A stretch of 64,000 bases of DNA, from contig JALRMH010000005.1 of the NCBI GenBank assembly GCA_026119935.1, positions 496,001 to 560,000 on the forward strand, written 5' to 3'. This document shows positions 1 through 11,279 of the stretch, piece by piece (the first letter of the stretch is position 1; each line of letters opens with the position of its first letter). The DNA comes from Endothia cerciana (taxonomy: Eukaryota; Ascomycota; Sordariomycetes; Diaporthales; Cryphonectriaceae). The position numbers and the translations under genes were made by a program. Under the pieces are notes generated by a model. It did no database searches. It saw nothing but the letters and a program-made list of their open reading frames with translations, and was not told where the DNA came from.

Positions 1-1475
1 CCCACAGATCGGTCGGGATGTAGTCGCCCACCTCAGACCGGAACGTCTCGCGGTCCCTCCAGTCTGACTCGACGAGCTTGTCGACGGCCTCCTTAGCCTT
101 GCGCCAGATGCCGTGTATCTTCTCCTCGACTGCCCGTCTCCTTTTGACCTCGAGGATTAGGCTGTCATATGCATTCGCATAGCCCTCGTAGAATTCGCGC
201 AGGCTCTCCATCTCTTCCAGGCGAGCGAAGATGCTGTCCTTCTCGACCTCCCACCGGTCGATGAACTCCGTCTCTGCGGCGATGTATCCCGGCAGGCGGG
301 AGCCGATGTCCTCCAGGATGTGGAAGGCCTGCGTGGCGGCCACGTAGGCCGACCTGACCCGATCCGTCTGATGTTTGAGAAAGGTGAAGTCGATCTCGAC
401 CTGCTGCATCTCCGCGTTCAGGTCTGCCACGACCTCGTCCACCTCGGGAGAGTCCTGCACCACGACCTGCACGATCTCGGACTTCGCGGCTGGATCGAGG
501 TCATCGATGTTGGTCTCCTGCTGGGCGATGACTCCTGATATCGAGACCGGGTCTGCCTCGCCGCCGTCCTCGGCTGCTTTCCGCCGTGCAAGGGCTGCAC
601 CACCTTCGGTGATGCGCACGGCAGTAACGCACATATCGAAATGACGGTTGAGAGAGAAAAGGTGCTTGGCCATGGAGTGGGACTGTTCCGTGAGCGATCG
701 TAGGAGGTCGGGGATTGGCGATAACATGGGACGTTGATCGGCAGACCCGCCGGGCGACTTCGGCGGTGAGGGCGAGGTGGACGATTCGAGGGTCCTCTTG
801 AGGACGCGCATATCGTTCTCGAAGCGGAGAAGGTCCCCATCGAAGGAGGTCTGCGTAGCCTGGATAGCAGAGTTAGCTTAGCCTTGCGGTATGGAGAGGG
901 TCAGGGCCACAGGGCTGTCCCTGACTCACCTGCAGTTCTGCAATGCTGGCTTTCAGGGCGTCGACAATACCGTCGACCTGTGTCTCATCGACAAAGTCGA
1001 GCAGGTTCTTCGGCTCTTCACCCTCGGGCCTGAAGACAGGATCCACGGCCCTACCCCTCAGCATGTCCATGGTACTCTCCAGCCTGCCGTTTGCCGCGTC
1101 GAGCGTCTTGATCAGGTGACCGAACTCCCTCTTGCCGGCATTGTAGGTGCGGTTCATGTTGCCCGTGATCCTCGCGAGCAACTTCCTCTGCTCGTTGATG
1201 CCCCTCTTGAGAAATGCGGTCTGCGCGCCTAGTATGACCGACTCCTCGTGGAGCTGGCGCGCGTGGGTCGTCAGGTCGTTGGCGCGCAGCACGAGCGTCA
1301 CGGAGGAGAGCGAGCGCTTGGCGGCGAGGAGGTGCTCGACGAGGGTCTCAACGGGGACGGAGGCCGAGATGTCATCGTGGCCCAGGCGGGGACCGCCGTC
1401 GCCAGCGCCAGCGTAAGGTGGCTCGCCATGGCGAGAGTGGGCAGCCGACGAGGCTGGGCTCGGTGAGGCTGACAT
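1..1475 (-). CDS. ATG17: Autophagy scaffold protein Atg17 (3' end beyond window)
   Basis: Atg17 is the coiled-coil scaffold of the Atg1 kinase complex at the phagophore assembly site. Two exons are visible: 1475-930 (182 codons, phase 0) and 859-1, which runs off the window edge, so about 468 residues are seen and the C-terminus is missing. The intron 860-929 has a GTGAGT donor and a CAG acceptor. The N-terminal part contains the family's signature stretch LLAAKRSLSSVTLVLRAN, followed by LIKTLDAANGRLESTMDMLR, typical of fungal Atg17. The rest is helical and rich in charged residues, as expected for the crescent-shaped coiled coil. The ATG at 1475 follows a Ser/Pro-rich lead and fits the family start. 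No frame problems were seen. Family identification is firm; the exact splice sites are inferred. Confidence 0.93.
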
Positions 1476-2583
1476 GTCGATCCGGGGAGGACGAGGATAA
1501 GGTGAGGATAAGGATGTAAGCTAGGTTGGCTGGCTGGTTGGGAAGTTGCGTGGCTCTGAAGCTATCCTGCAGTGGTTATCACATCTTGGGTTGCGCGCGA
1601 GGGTCTGTGTGGTGGGGGGGGGGGGTAGCTGGGGCTGGAGGGGCTGGAGGAGCTGTCGTGGGTGGAAAGGAGAGAAGAGGTCGAGGAGGCAGCTTGGCTC
1701 AAGCCCAGGCGCTATGAGGCTCTAGAAAGCTCAGTAGGATGTGTGCCAGGCCATGTGATGTCAAGATAAGCTTTGAGACAGGGGAGCCGAGCCGCTATAC
1801 CATGTCACCTTGTCGCCATGTGTCCCCTGTCCTAGGCCGCACGCCAGGGGGGGCCTGGAGGGGCCTGCCAGGGTGAGACATGCTCGCGTGCTCTTGCATG
1901 ACTTTCATCAGGTACTATGGTAGTTGTACTATGGCAGCTCTTCAGCACCTACTGTACCACTTGTCTCGGAGTCACCGTCATCCTCAGGCCTAGAACCGAC
2001 GTTGGGGAGTCTCTCCATGCCTATCGAGATGTTCTCCAAAGGGTTTCAGGTCAGGTTACCCACGTTTATGTTTCGTTTTGAATTTTATTATCCCGCGAAC
2101 GGAAGAAAAGCCTGAGCTTTTCTCTTCATCTCTATCTTTTGTCTCTCGCTCTCTCCATATCCTCGCCATGACCTTCCTTTCTATTGATGATGATCCAGGT
2201 GTGTGGAACGTCGCATAAGGAATATGGTGAGTGGGCAATTTCTCATTCTGATCAAAGTCAAGACGCATATTCATGAAGAAAAAGCCAGATAACTTATTAT
2301 CCCCCCAACTAAAAAGAACCTGAAACCCACTCTGCCATATGGCCTCAGTTACAGCTGGGTGAAGGATACAGATCGTTGGTCTGATAGATGGGAGCTTTCG
2401 TGTTCACATGTGGAAGGCAGCATTTCCAGATGGACGAGGCATGTATTGCCCACCAGAAGCCCAAGACTCCCTCACAATGCCTGATAGACTGAATGTGTTG
2501 CGCTTCCCCCTTCCAATAGCGACTATAGCCTTCATAGCCGCCAACAGACCCAATACCCCCCCTCCCTCTATCTCCATGCTTGT
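1476..2583. other. Intergenic region upstream of ATG17
   Basis: No coding region is supported. It holds a 12-base G tract at 1614-1625 and the GTACTATGG-type motif twice at about 1912-1934. Short open frames here have no recognisable similarity. It presumably contains the ATG17 promoter (minus strand, near 1500-1900) and the 3' UTR of the small gene that follows. Confidence 0.6.
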
Positions 2584-2841
2584 CTACTTCCTCTCATACG
2601 TATAGTTGGCTGACGAAGAGGCCGAGTCGTTGGTATGGCTGCTACAGGTCCCCGTCACACAGGACCGGCGGGCGTAGTCGTCCCGCCCGAATTGCTGTTC
2701 CGTCCGCGGCGGGTCGTTGAGCGGCGTCGACCTGGGCGCCGAGGGATCCGCCTCGGGCCTCGCGGGCTCGGCGTCGGATTTCTTGCCCCAGGGTCCCGAG
2801 CCAGAGGGTCGGTCCGGCGGCGGCGGTCCTGAGAAGGACAT
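2584..2841 (-). CDS. Small hypothetical protein, Pro/Ser-rich (85 aa)
   Basis: An uninterrupted frame of 85 codons starts at the ATG at 2841 (MSFSGPPPPDRPSGSGPWGKK). An upstream in-frame ATG at 2868 would add nine residues, but the internal start has the more natural N-terminus. The product is hydrophilic and disordered, rich in Pro, Ser, Asp and Arg, without a signal peptide or membrane segment. I do not recognise a family. The low-complexity N-terminus looks like small conserved ascomycete proteins rather than random sequence, but the overlapping minus-strand frames in this GC-rich stretch are also open, so support is moderate at best. It is transcribed in the same direction as ATG17, separated by 1.1 kb. 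Confidence 0.38.
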   Translation of the reverse strand: MSFSGPPPPDRPSGSGPWGKKSDAEPARPEADPSAPRSTPLNDPPRTEQQFGRDDYARRSCVTGTCSSHTNDSASSSANYTYERK

Positions 2842-3859
2842 TGCGGCCCGGGAGGAAGAGGAAAGCAAGAGGAAAGCAAGAGGAGAAAAACAGAAGAAGA
2901 AGGAAAAAAAACTTTGGTGCTTGTTTCCCAGTGCGTGGGGGGGAATTGTTGGACGGCCTTTGTGTGTTTGTTGGCCGACGTGCTCTAGGTGACGTTTCGC
3001 AACGTGTGCGTGTGTGCTCCATGGGCAGGATAGCGGTCAGGAAGAGCAAAACCTGTCCCGAGGCCTCCCTACAAACTCAATCCACCCGTACGATGTTTGC
3101 CATTGTGATTCACGGGACGACGTGATGATGGGAGATACGAAGGAGGTATAAGTCTTGACCTCTAACCACAACGGTGCCACACGTCACTTGGGAGATGGTG
3201 TGACGCCGTGCTCACAACGGACTGAGCCGTTAGAATGAGCGTGTGTATAGTATTCCCATGAGATTCCGGTGTAACGATTCACTCTAAGAAGGCGGCTCCT
3301 AACCGTGGCTCTCAGTACCGTGGCAGCTTGTAAGTCAATGTCCTATCGATGTTCGGTCGAAGCGCAATCAAGGATACTTCTGTAACCAACACAGATTGAT
3401 CACTGATCTGGGTTGTCTCTTCGTCTCCTCCGACTTGGCTGGTCACGATATAGTATCTGTATAACGCTGTTACTCTGCGAGAATCACTTCTCGATGGCGA
3501 GGGTTTCGCGATTCCATCGACGCGCGGTCTAGTTAGGCAACCCCTGATTCTGAAGTAGCAGTTGCGAATATACGGGACTAGCTGGTAATCCCTAGTCGTA
3601 GGATTGCGTAGTCAACACCAGGTGGATTGATAGCCGGAGCCTCGGACTCAGCATGCTGACGACGTTCAGAGATGGGGCCTAGGACGACCTCGAGACTGCG
3701 CAGACAGTCTAAAAACGTGGGCTGAGAGGCCGCAGGATCCGCAGAAGGGTGTCGCGCCCTTGACCGTGCCTAGAGGGGCATGGAGCCCAGAATAGGACCG
3801 TCTTGTGCAAGCAAATTCATTGTAATCTATGGTCTCCATCGCAGCGACTCTAGCGGCCC
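2842..3859. other. Intergenic region, no gene seen
   Basis: About 1 kb without a supported coding region. The first 100 bases are purine-rich (GAAGAAGAAGG type). The rest is ordinary mid-GC sequence carrying stops in all frames. The minus-strand open frame that continues past the GH7 stop at 3860 shows no cellulose-binding module, so the relic appears to end with its catalytic domain. Confidence 0.55.
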
Positions 3860-5201
3860 CTAGGAAGTCGACCCGATCTCCCCGTCGCGGATCTTCTCGA
3901 CCCTGACCTGCACGCCCGGATAACACTCCCCGATCAGCGCCGCCCCCCCTCCCCACGTCGCGTTACAGGCCCTGCGTTCCCTTCGTCCAGCCAGTTCATA
4001 CAGCCCGGTGTCATCCCAGACGCTGAAGACCAGAACAATTCCGTGCCCCAGCGCGGCCCCATGTCGCCCCGCTGCTGGAACCACGGCGCCGTCGCGTCGC
4101 AGTACGCATCGTCCATCACACCCCCCCCCCCCCATCCGGTGAAGTCCCCCGTGGCGACGGCGGCGTTCATGATGACCCGCCCGTCCTGCGCCCACAGCCG
4201 CCGGATCTCGACGAGCGCCCCGCCCGGCGTGCCGTCGTCCGTGATGTACTGCGTGGTGACGGTGAGGACCCGCCCGGTGTCAATGGTGTAGTTCGCCGCA
4301 GGGCCGTAGAATCCGGTCACGTTGTACAAGTAGGGGTCCCACCCGCAGCCGTACTCGTCACACACGCCGTACGTCTAGACGCCCGCACTCGTCGTCGGAG
4401 GTGCAGAGGTACACGCCGGTGATGTTGCACGCGTGGGGCGGCGTGGCCTGCGCGAGGGCGTTGGCCTCGAGGAGGTCCATCTCGTTGCAGCAGGAGCCGT
4501 GGGTTGCGTTCACGTTTGCCTTAGAGATCTGTCAGCAGGCCAGAGGGTGTGCCCCACCCAGGTAGATATGGCGAGACGTTGCCACTCCGTCGATCCAGGC
4601 GAGCTTCGAGCACTGCGCGTCACAGCAACCCGTCCCGTACGAGGCGCCCGCTGGGTTCCAGGCACTCCGGCCACCGGTGGCTTCCATCTCTATCAGGTAC
4701 AGCGCGCCATTCATGCCGCAGACAGGCTTGGAGAGGTCCACGTCGAAGCCGATCTCCATGTCGAAGCATCTGAAACAAGCCGTAGCCCTCCTCCCCGACG
4801 TCCAGCAGATACACCCGCGGGCCGACGCTGTCGTACGTGCCGCTGGGCAGTTTGACGAGCTGATTAATGATCAGCGTGTCTCCGTCCGTCTGCACCCCAT
4901 TGGCAGCATAGTCGATACCCTCCAGTGCGCAGTTCTCGGCACAAGCTTCGGCGGTGGGACAGAGTGTCGTGTTTAGCGGGGCGTAGGTCCCGCAGCTGAC
5001 TGCCATGTCGTTTATGTCGTGTATGTTGCGATAGAACTCGTCGAGGACGCCGGTGGTGTCGCGCTGAACCCAGCCGCCCTTGTTCGTGCAGCGGTAGGTT
5101 GGCAGCTTCGGGTGGACCTCCGGGACCGCTGTACCGATCTGCTGAGAGGCTGCCAAGGCTGGCAGCAGAGCAACGGCAAGGAGAGGCGTGGAGCACGCCA
5201 T
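3860..5201 (-). pseudogene. GH7 endoglucanase/cellobiohydrolase-type relic, frameshifted
   Basis: Glycoside hydrolase family 7 enzymes are secreted beta-1,4-glucanases acting on cellulose. The start at 5201 gives a clear signal peptide (MACSTPLLAVALLPALAASQQ), then GH7 landmarks: TYRCTNKGGWVQRD, a match to FDVDLSKPVCGMNGALY, GASYGTGCCDAQC, and the catalytic motif NEMDLLEAN (ExDxxE intact). Later come CDEYGCGWDPY, FYGPA, and a C-terminal match to the family's DIGST end (EIGSTS, stop at 3860). These pieces lie in different frames. There are breaks near 4763, near 4374, between about 4050 and 4075, near 4000 and near 3985. A 66-nt intron with a good branch point (GCTGAC) probably lies near 4515-4580. 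Five or more single-base shifts make a functional product unlikely. One lies close to a 13-C tract (4121-4133), so sequencing error could explain part but hardly all. Confidence 0.8.
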
Positions 5202-5490
5202 GCTGCTGAGCCGGGTCGCGATCGGGCCGCGTCCCGGGCTGAAGAGCGGGCAGGGCCTCATGCCACCTTGCGGCGAAGGTAGGGGAGGAAGGAGGATCTT
5301 ATGTCCTAGAACGGAGAGAAATTGGAGCTCCGCTAGGTCCTTGGTGGGGTGCGTCGTCTATTGGTCAGTTCATGCGCAGAAATCAGAGCTGGCTAGCCTT
5401 GAAAGCGGTTTGTAGCGGCATCAAGGCCCTGCATCCACGACGATCAGGTGGATAGAACTGAGATATACACGCGCTGCCAGGCAAGAGCTG

Positions 5491-7333
5491 CTACTGCAGC
5501 CGCCCACCTGGTGATCCTCGGCTCTCGAGCTGGTCTGCTCGCGCAACGAAACGAGCCCTCACGCCCGTCAACATGGCCATGAAGTAGTAAGAGACGTCCT
5601 CCTCTGGAGGCATGACAATCTCGACCTGGAAATGCTTGAACAGCGTCGGCACGATCTTGGAGACCAACATCTCGGCAAGGTGCCTTCCTGGGCAGGTGCG
5701 AGCGCCGCCACCGTAGATGAGATTGTAGCGGCCCATGTCCTTCTTCTGATCCTCATTGAGCCAGCGATCCGGGCGATACGTCTCAGAATCTGCCCCGAAG
5801 ATGTCTGGGTTGCGGTGTAGAGAGACGGGGTTGCAGCCGACGACAGTTCCGGGTGGGATATAGAACCCGTGAATCTCGATATCCTCCCCCCTGGGGACCT
5901 TTCGGGGCAGAGACATGCCAATGACAGGATGGAGCCGTTGGGACTCCTTGATACTCGCTTGAGTGATCGAAAGCTGAACCGCACTGTCATACGAGATGGT
6001 ACCCGAAGTCGGCCGGATTTCCTCCGCGACCCGTCTCTGGACCTCGCCATGTGAGCCTATCATGGCAAGAGCAGAGATCAAAGTCGACGTCAGGGTCTCA
6101 TGCCCGGCGCCGAAGTTGGTGATGGCCATCCGTCGAAGGTACTGTTCGCTGAACTCAGGTCGGTCCTTGTGAAGCTGGACCAGGTCGGCCACGATGTCCT
6201 TGCGCTCGTCCTTCTGCGGTCGGCCACGCAAGGCGACCTTCACCCGCTGCGATATCTTCTTCTGGACGGCCTGCGGGGCATGTCAGCACGCGCGCTGCGA
6301 GACACGAGAGACGTACGTCATGACTGACAGGGAAGAATGGCCTGAAGCCCTCCTTCGGGGTGTGGTATGTCACCCGCCACAGGGTAGCAAAGGCCCGGCC
6401 AAAAGATTTTGAGAGCGACTCCAGGATAACGGCGCCGGGGAAGAGGCCGAAGACGCTCTTCCGCCTCCAGCCCATGTACGCATGCCTGCCGGAAGCACCA
6501 TCCGACTTATCCTTGAGGTAGCCCGGCGACCATGACAGGCTGACGGCACCGAGACACTCGACGGCGATGATGTGCATCCATTCTTTGAGATCCACCTGGG
6601 CCCCCTGGAGGGCCCGCAGCTGCGCAATGACCCGGTCCAGGACGGCATCGACAGCACGCTCGTACTGCTTGACGTTGTTGATGTGATAGACAGGCCCGAT
6701 CAGCCTGCGCTGTAAACGATAGCGCCTCATATCACGCTCGGCCAGGAGGTCGAGGGTGTCCGGGGACCGCAGACACAGGTCCCGACCGAGCTTCGGCTTG
6801 AGCAGAGCCGTGGCCACTGCAGCCGGTTTTTAATCGTCTGACATCAGTTTTTGCATTGTCCAGCGCACATGGGGCGGCGGGCTGCTCGCACGTACAATAG
6901 AAGTCCGACTTCTCATAGCCATTGGTGGGGCCTGCAGGACCGTGAGCTTTACGAAAACGACGTGGTCTGATGATGGCGGTGGTGATGGGTGTCACCTGAC
7001 TGGCTCACTGTATATCACCTTGAAGGCCTCTCTGGTGACGAACCACACCTCGTCCGGGGCAACGCGCACGACAGGGCCATAGCGCCGATGCATTGACTTG
7101 CCCAGGTGGAGCATGCGGCCATTGCGTACATGGAAGGCGTACCAACAGGACGAGATGGCAGCCAGTCGTGGTCCTGGGACCCGGGAGAGGGGGTGGAGGG
7201 TGAGGCGGTATGCTGCGACGGAGAGCGCCAACAGGACAAGGGAGGACGTGAGCAGGGCGAAGATCTTGATGATACTATGATATACGAGGCCGGCCCAGGG
7301 CCAGTCGGGGAGCCGGATGATGCCTGCCGGCAT
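5491..7333 (-). CDS. Cytochrome P450 monooxygenase, membrane anchored (551 aa)
   Basis: Four exons: 7333-7009, 6946-6896, 6816-6317 and 6270-5491, closing in frame at 551 residues. An N-terminal hydrophobic anchor (about residues 19-41) is followed by the proline hinge PLSRVPGPRL. Conserved motifs are the I-helix AGHET (about 347-351), the K-helix ESQR (ExxR, about 401-404), PDRW (about 459-462) and the heme loop YGGGARTCPGR with the thiolate Cys at about 485. The family consensus begins with Phe; here it is Tyr. The overall pattern (KSDFY near exon 2) is like pisatin-demethylase-type fungal P450s, but the substrate cannot be read from sequence. The 51-nt second exon and the first donor/acceptor pair are the least certain parts. 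It sits alone beside a GH7 relic, with no biosynthetic core enzyme nearby. Confidence 0.9.
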
Positions 7334-9230
7334 TGCTTTCTCCCGGCACTTAACCACCCGTCCAAGGGGTTTGACGAGGCTGGCCCTTGAGGTCCGCCGG
7401 GCGGTCGAGGACGTCGAAAGGCGCCGATGCCCCAAGGCTGGGCAGGACGAGATGACAGCCTGCCTCCACGGTCGAGTCCTCGCCCAACCCCGCTGGCGAT
7501 ATCCCAGATCTCAACCTCGTCCACTTCTGGCTCCGGCCGGGCACAGTTCGGGATGTGGCAGTGCCTTGGATGACCGGTGCGCGGTGCTACCCTGTGACGG
7601 TGGTATCGAGCGTAATCCTCTCCCTTCCATTTTCTGGGTGGGGGGGGGGTTGTGATCTACCTCTGGAGATGGACTCGTGCAGGGGTTTTACTCTGGCTGC
7701 CCCATATCAGTTGGTGGGTTCTACCATAGCAGGTTAGGGCGTCGCGCCCTACGTGGGCCCTTGACAGGGCGTTGAAATCGTTTCAACCAGGGAAGGTTGG
7801 GGGAGATCCTGGAGGCCACAGGCCCTGGGGCCGCGCAGGGCGGTACGGGTAACCCGCTATAGGTTGTCGGGGTACCACCTATTACTACTATGTGCGTGCT
7901 ATAAGTAGTAGTGAGGCGTGACCCGCCACGCCTAAGCGAGCCGCAGGGGATCGATCGACCGCTGCTGAACCTGCTGCTCCTCTTCTCCGGATCCGACTCT
8001 TTATTTCTCCGACGTACAACGCGCTCCACCACACCCCCCTCTGCAATCTTCCCCTGCTCTCTACAATCTGCAGCAGCAGCAGCAGCAGCAGCAGCAGGAT
8101 CTTCTGTAACCTCGCCGCAGGCACGCCATGGTTCCACAGCCACAGAGCAGACCTCTTGCGAAACCTTAATGATACCGCTGTCGTTCCCTTCTCCGGCGGG
8201 CGACAGGCCAGACCTGGCGTTCGGCGGAACCATTGACGGTGGAGGTTCAAACGCGCCGCAGTCCATCGTCCATATATCCGCGTCCTCGTACATGTCTCAT
8301 GTTCGTGTTCGTGTCTCAGTCCATGTTCCTCATCTTTGTCCCATCCCAGGGCCTGGCTTGATCGACATTCATCCTCAGGCAGGTGGACGAGGGCCTGATA
8401 AGGTTGCTGGTCCGACTGGGTGACCCATCCCACCGCCTAGCGGGGTCCTGTGCTGTGTATCAGAGCACGTGCGCGAGGTGTGGCATCTCGGGTCGACTGC
8501 CGGATCACCATCCTCGGTCGCGGCCGGGCCCTGAGCGGACACGATGGGATCGAGAAGCGTCGATTCCCAACCTGCTGGCAATTGGCTGCAGGGTATGGGT
8601 GAGGCTCCCAGCCCTCGCTCCCCATCCGGCCCCTGCTACCAAGTTCTGCTCGTATGTCCCGAGCGAGTGCCTTTGTTGGCCTGGCTTGGGACCGTTCGAG
8701 GGAGGGCGACGTGATCCCCGCGGCGCGGCCGTCCTCTTTCGAGCAGCGTCTCTGTGTGTCCTAACCAGCTCGGATGTGCTTGGTTTTCCCATTTCAGAAA
8801 GGGCCCATCCGCAAATCTCGCTTTTTTTTGCGCTCATCACTTTCACCTTGCAGCGTGCATCGCTCCGGATCCCTAGCTTGGCATAGCCTCTACGTGACCC
8901 TGCATACCATGGTACGCCAGGATCTGCTGCTCGTGGTAGGGCGCGCTCGGCCTGCAGCGGCCGTGGGGCAGCGATGGGAATCCCTCCGGGGCCCATAAAG
9001 GCTCATGAGTCGAGAAGGTCGTCTGGTGGTCGTAATTGTGAGAGATTAAACCTGGTCGTCTCCAGGGAGGAAAACGGTGCTCGAGACCCTCCCCCCCCCC
9101 CCCGGGGGCCAGCCCCCCTCCTCCTCCTCCTCCTCCTGTCGTTCTTCCCTTTTCCACCTCGGAACTTATGCCTCTCAACAGCCTGCTCCTGTCTTGCAGC
9201 ATGTCTCTTGCCGCAGGACAGTAGCGTGGG
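7334..9230. other. 1.9-kb intergenic region between divergent genes
   Basis: This separates the P450 (minus) from the membrane protein (plus) and must hold both promoters. It contains a 10-G tract (7640-7649), a (CAG)9 run (8071-8097), a 13-C tract (9091-9103) followed by G5, and TCC repeats near 9118-9136. Open frames here are driven by low-complexity sequence (polyalanine from CAG, poly-Ser from TCC) and I do not support any as genes. Confidence 0.55.
8071..8097. repeat. (CAG)9 microsatellite
   Basis: Nine uninterrupted CAG units lie in the intergenic region upstream of the P450. It would encode polyalanine or polyglutamine in chance frames, but no gene model includes it. Confidence 0.95.
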
Positions 9231-11198
9231 ATGGGAGCCTTTCAGCTTCCAGACAGCGTCCTCGGCGATGCTGTGGGCTGTCTGATCTATTCGTTCGTGT
9301 GTCTGATCGCGAACTGTATCTTGGTCTGGCTGATCTGGATCCACCGTGAGAGGACCGGCTGTGAGTTAGGACTGCCATCGATCACGTTCGTGTCTCTCGG
9401 GCCGGCTGACCATGTTCCTTGTCAGATGTGGCTTTCATTGCGTACTTCACCCTCCTGGCTACGGTCTCGAGCCTGGTGCAACAGCTATACGATTACATAC
9501 TGTGGCGGGATATCATGACGTGGCAGTTTCACTACGGCAAGGCCCACGAGACTGATGCGGAGGTCCAGTACCAGAACGAGATCTTCGGCCTCAAACTGGC
9601 CCTGGCATACCTTCGTGCGTACCCAACACACCTCTCCGGCTGCCTTCACAAGGTGCACATGCCGATCCTCTGGAGCTTTCACGGGCTGACCCTACGCCCC
9701 GGCAGGTAACTTCGCCTTTATGGTAGAGGTGTCACTTGTTTTCTTCTTGTAGGCTTCAGGTCCCCATGCAGCCCCCCCCCGTCCAGTCTTACCGCGGCTC
9801 ACACTGTACCTCAGTTCATTATCTCTAGCTGCGACCGTGTACGGGTGGTGGGCGAAGAAGCCCCGAGTCCTCAGGACGATGTCTATCGTTGGTCGAGTCG
9901 TCCCGGCCATCTTGGCCATGTTATCTATCATCTTGCTCCAGCTGGACTTCACCCACAGAAGCTTTACCGCCTACGTAATCGTCGCGAACGCACAGTGTAC
10001 GTCGGGAGCCCTCTTCCGAGATCCAGCCGGTCTTGCTGACAAGGAATGCAGTTGTGACCAGCCTGGTGGGATCGTGCATCTTCCTCGTGATGATTCTGGC
10101 CAAGTACCTACAGAGTCGGTGGCAGCTGAAGACTTGGCAGACCTTGCCATATGGGCAAGGTGCACCGTCAACGTCAACGACAAGAAAGTCTACTATCAAT
10201 AGCCGTCGCAGCCGGGCCTTTTCCGACTCTGGAAAATCTAAGCGCGCAACCTTTGACCGATGGCTTGTGGTCAGGCTTAGCATAGCCTTCGCGACGCTCT
10301 GGTACGCATGTGTAGCTTTCCTTCGGCCGGCCTCCATTCGCAGGCTTGTTCAGCGCTGGCCTCGATGTCTTTGGGCTTCCACTCCAGCATCACGCATGTA
10401 TCCCACCGTTCCCATGGCTGACCATCCCACAGTGTCTTCGAGTGGACTAACATCGCTCCTCACCTGTCCGCCAAAGACCGCGTCGTCGAGGCCGCCAACG
10501 AGACTGCACCCGATCTATCCGCAAAGCGAGCCATGAAGACCGTCACGGGCTACCTCTCGGGCGTATCCCCCAGCCTGCTTGCATTCGTCGTCTTTGGCAC
10601 GACGAAGACCTTCCAGCGGAAAATGTACCAGACGTTCGTCCCGAGATTCCTCCGCCGGAGGAAAGGCGGCCCGAACAGCAACGGCGTCTTTGCGAGGGAC
10701 CACCCAGCCCAGCTACCCTTCTCCTCCACGGAGAACAGCAGTACCGCGCGCGCGTCGACCTTCGTGCCCACGGCGCCCGCGACGCCGAAACAGCCGCGGT
10801 CGCTTTCTATCCAGCAGTCCCATTCTTCGATGCGCAAGCCCGAGACGAGCCTTGGACCCATCTATGAGCCCGGGTGCCTCTGGCTCCCCGATGACGACAC
10901 GCCGCGCAGCAGCCTGCGGCACAGCCAGATCGGCCTCGCGGTTACCGCGCCCCGACGCTCCGCTCGCGAGACGTTCCTGATGTGTGAAGCGGACGACGAC
11001 GAATCGGCGAGTGATTTGACTTCCATACCCATGAGTCGGTTCAATAGTAACCACACCAGACACCTAAGTGGGTCGAGTACGACCACGACCCGGATCTGGA
11101 GCGAGGGTCGGCAGGCGAGTGTCAGCTCGTCCAGACGTGGTGACAGCAGACACCCACAAGCTACGGACGGCGGATCGAGACGGGCCAGCGTGTACTGA
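9231..11198 (+). CDS. Multi-pass membrane protein, GPCR-like, with long Ser-rich tail (519 aa)
   Basis: Six exons: 9231-9360, 9426-9614, 9706-9748, 9815-9996, 10052-10301 and 10433-11198. All phases match and give 519 residues. The N-terminal half has hydrophobic helices, for example GDAVGCLIYSFVCLIANCIL, VAFIAYFTLLATVSSLV, FAFMVEVSLVFFFSLSLAA, AILAMLSIILLQL and VTSLVGSCIFLVMILAKYL. It then has WLVVRLSIAFATLC and a last helix in VSPSLLAFVVFGTT, followed by FQRKMYQTFVPRFLRRR. This is the arrangement of a seven-helix fungal receptor-like family, but I cannot name a ligand. The last about 200 residues are polar, rich in Ser/Thr/Arg, a probable cytoplasmic tail. The final intron (131 nt) is inferred from a GGCTGACC branch point and CACAG acceptor that restore the frame. 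It converges on the NACHT gene, with stops 81 nt apart. Confidence 0.8.
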
Positions 11199-11279
11199 AT
11201 GCTGGAATGGGCGGCGTTTTGGATTCTTCATGAGCATTCGTTATCTTAGGTGGCATGTCTATATTGTAATGCTAAACCA

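Noticed and set aside
3860..7333. A secondary-metabolite cluster around the P450
   Set aside because: No polyketide synthase, NRPS, terpene cyclase or tailoring partner is present; the neighbour is a cellulase relic.
7911..8423. 170-codon frame with a polyalanine run
   Set aside because: Created by the (CAG)9 repeat; the rest has no recognisable features.
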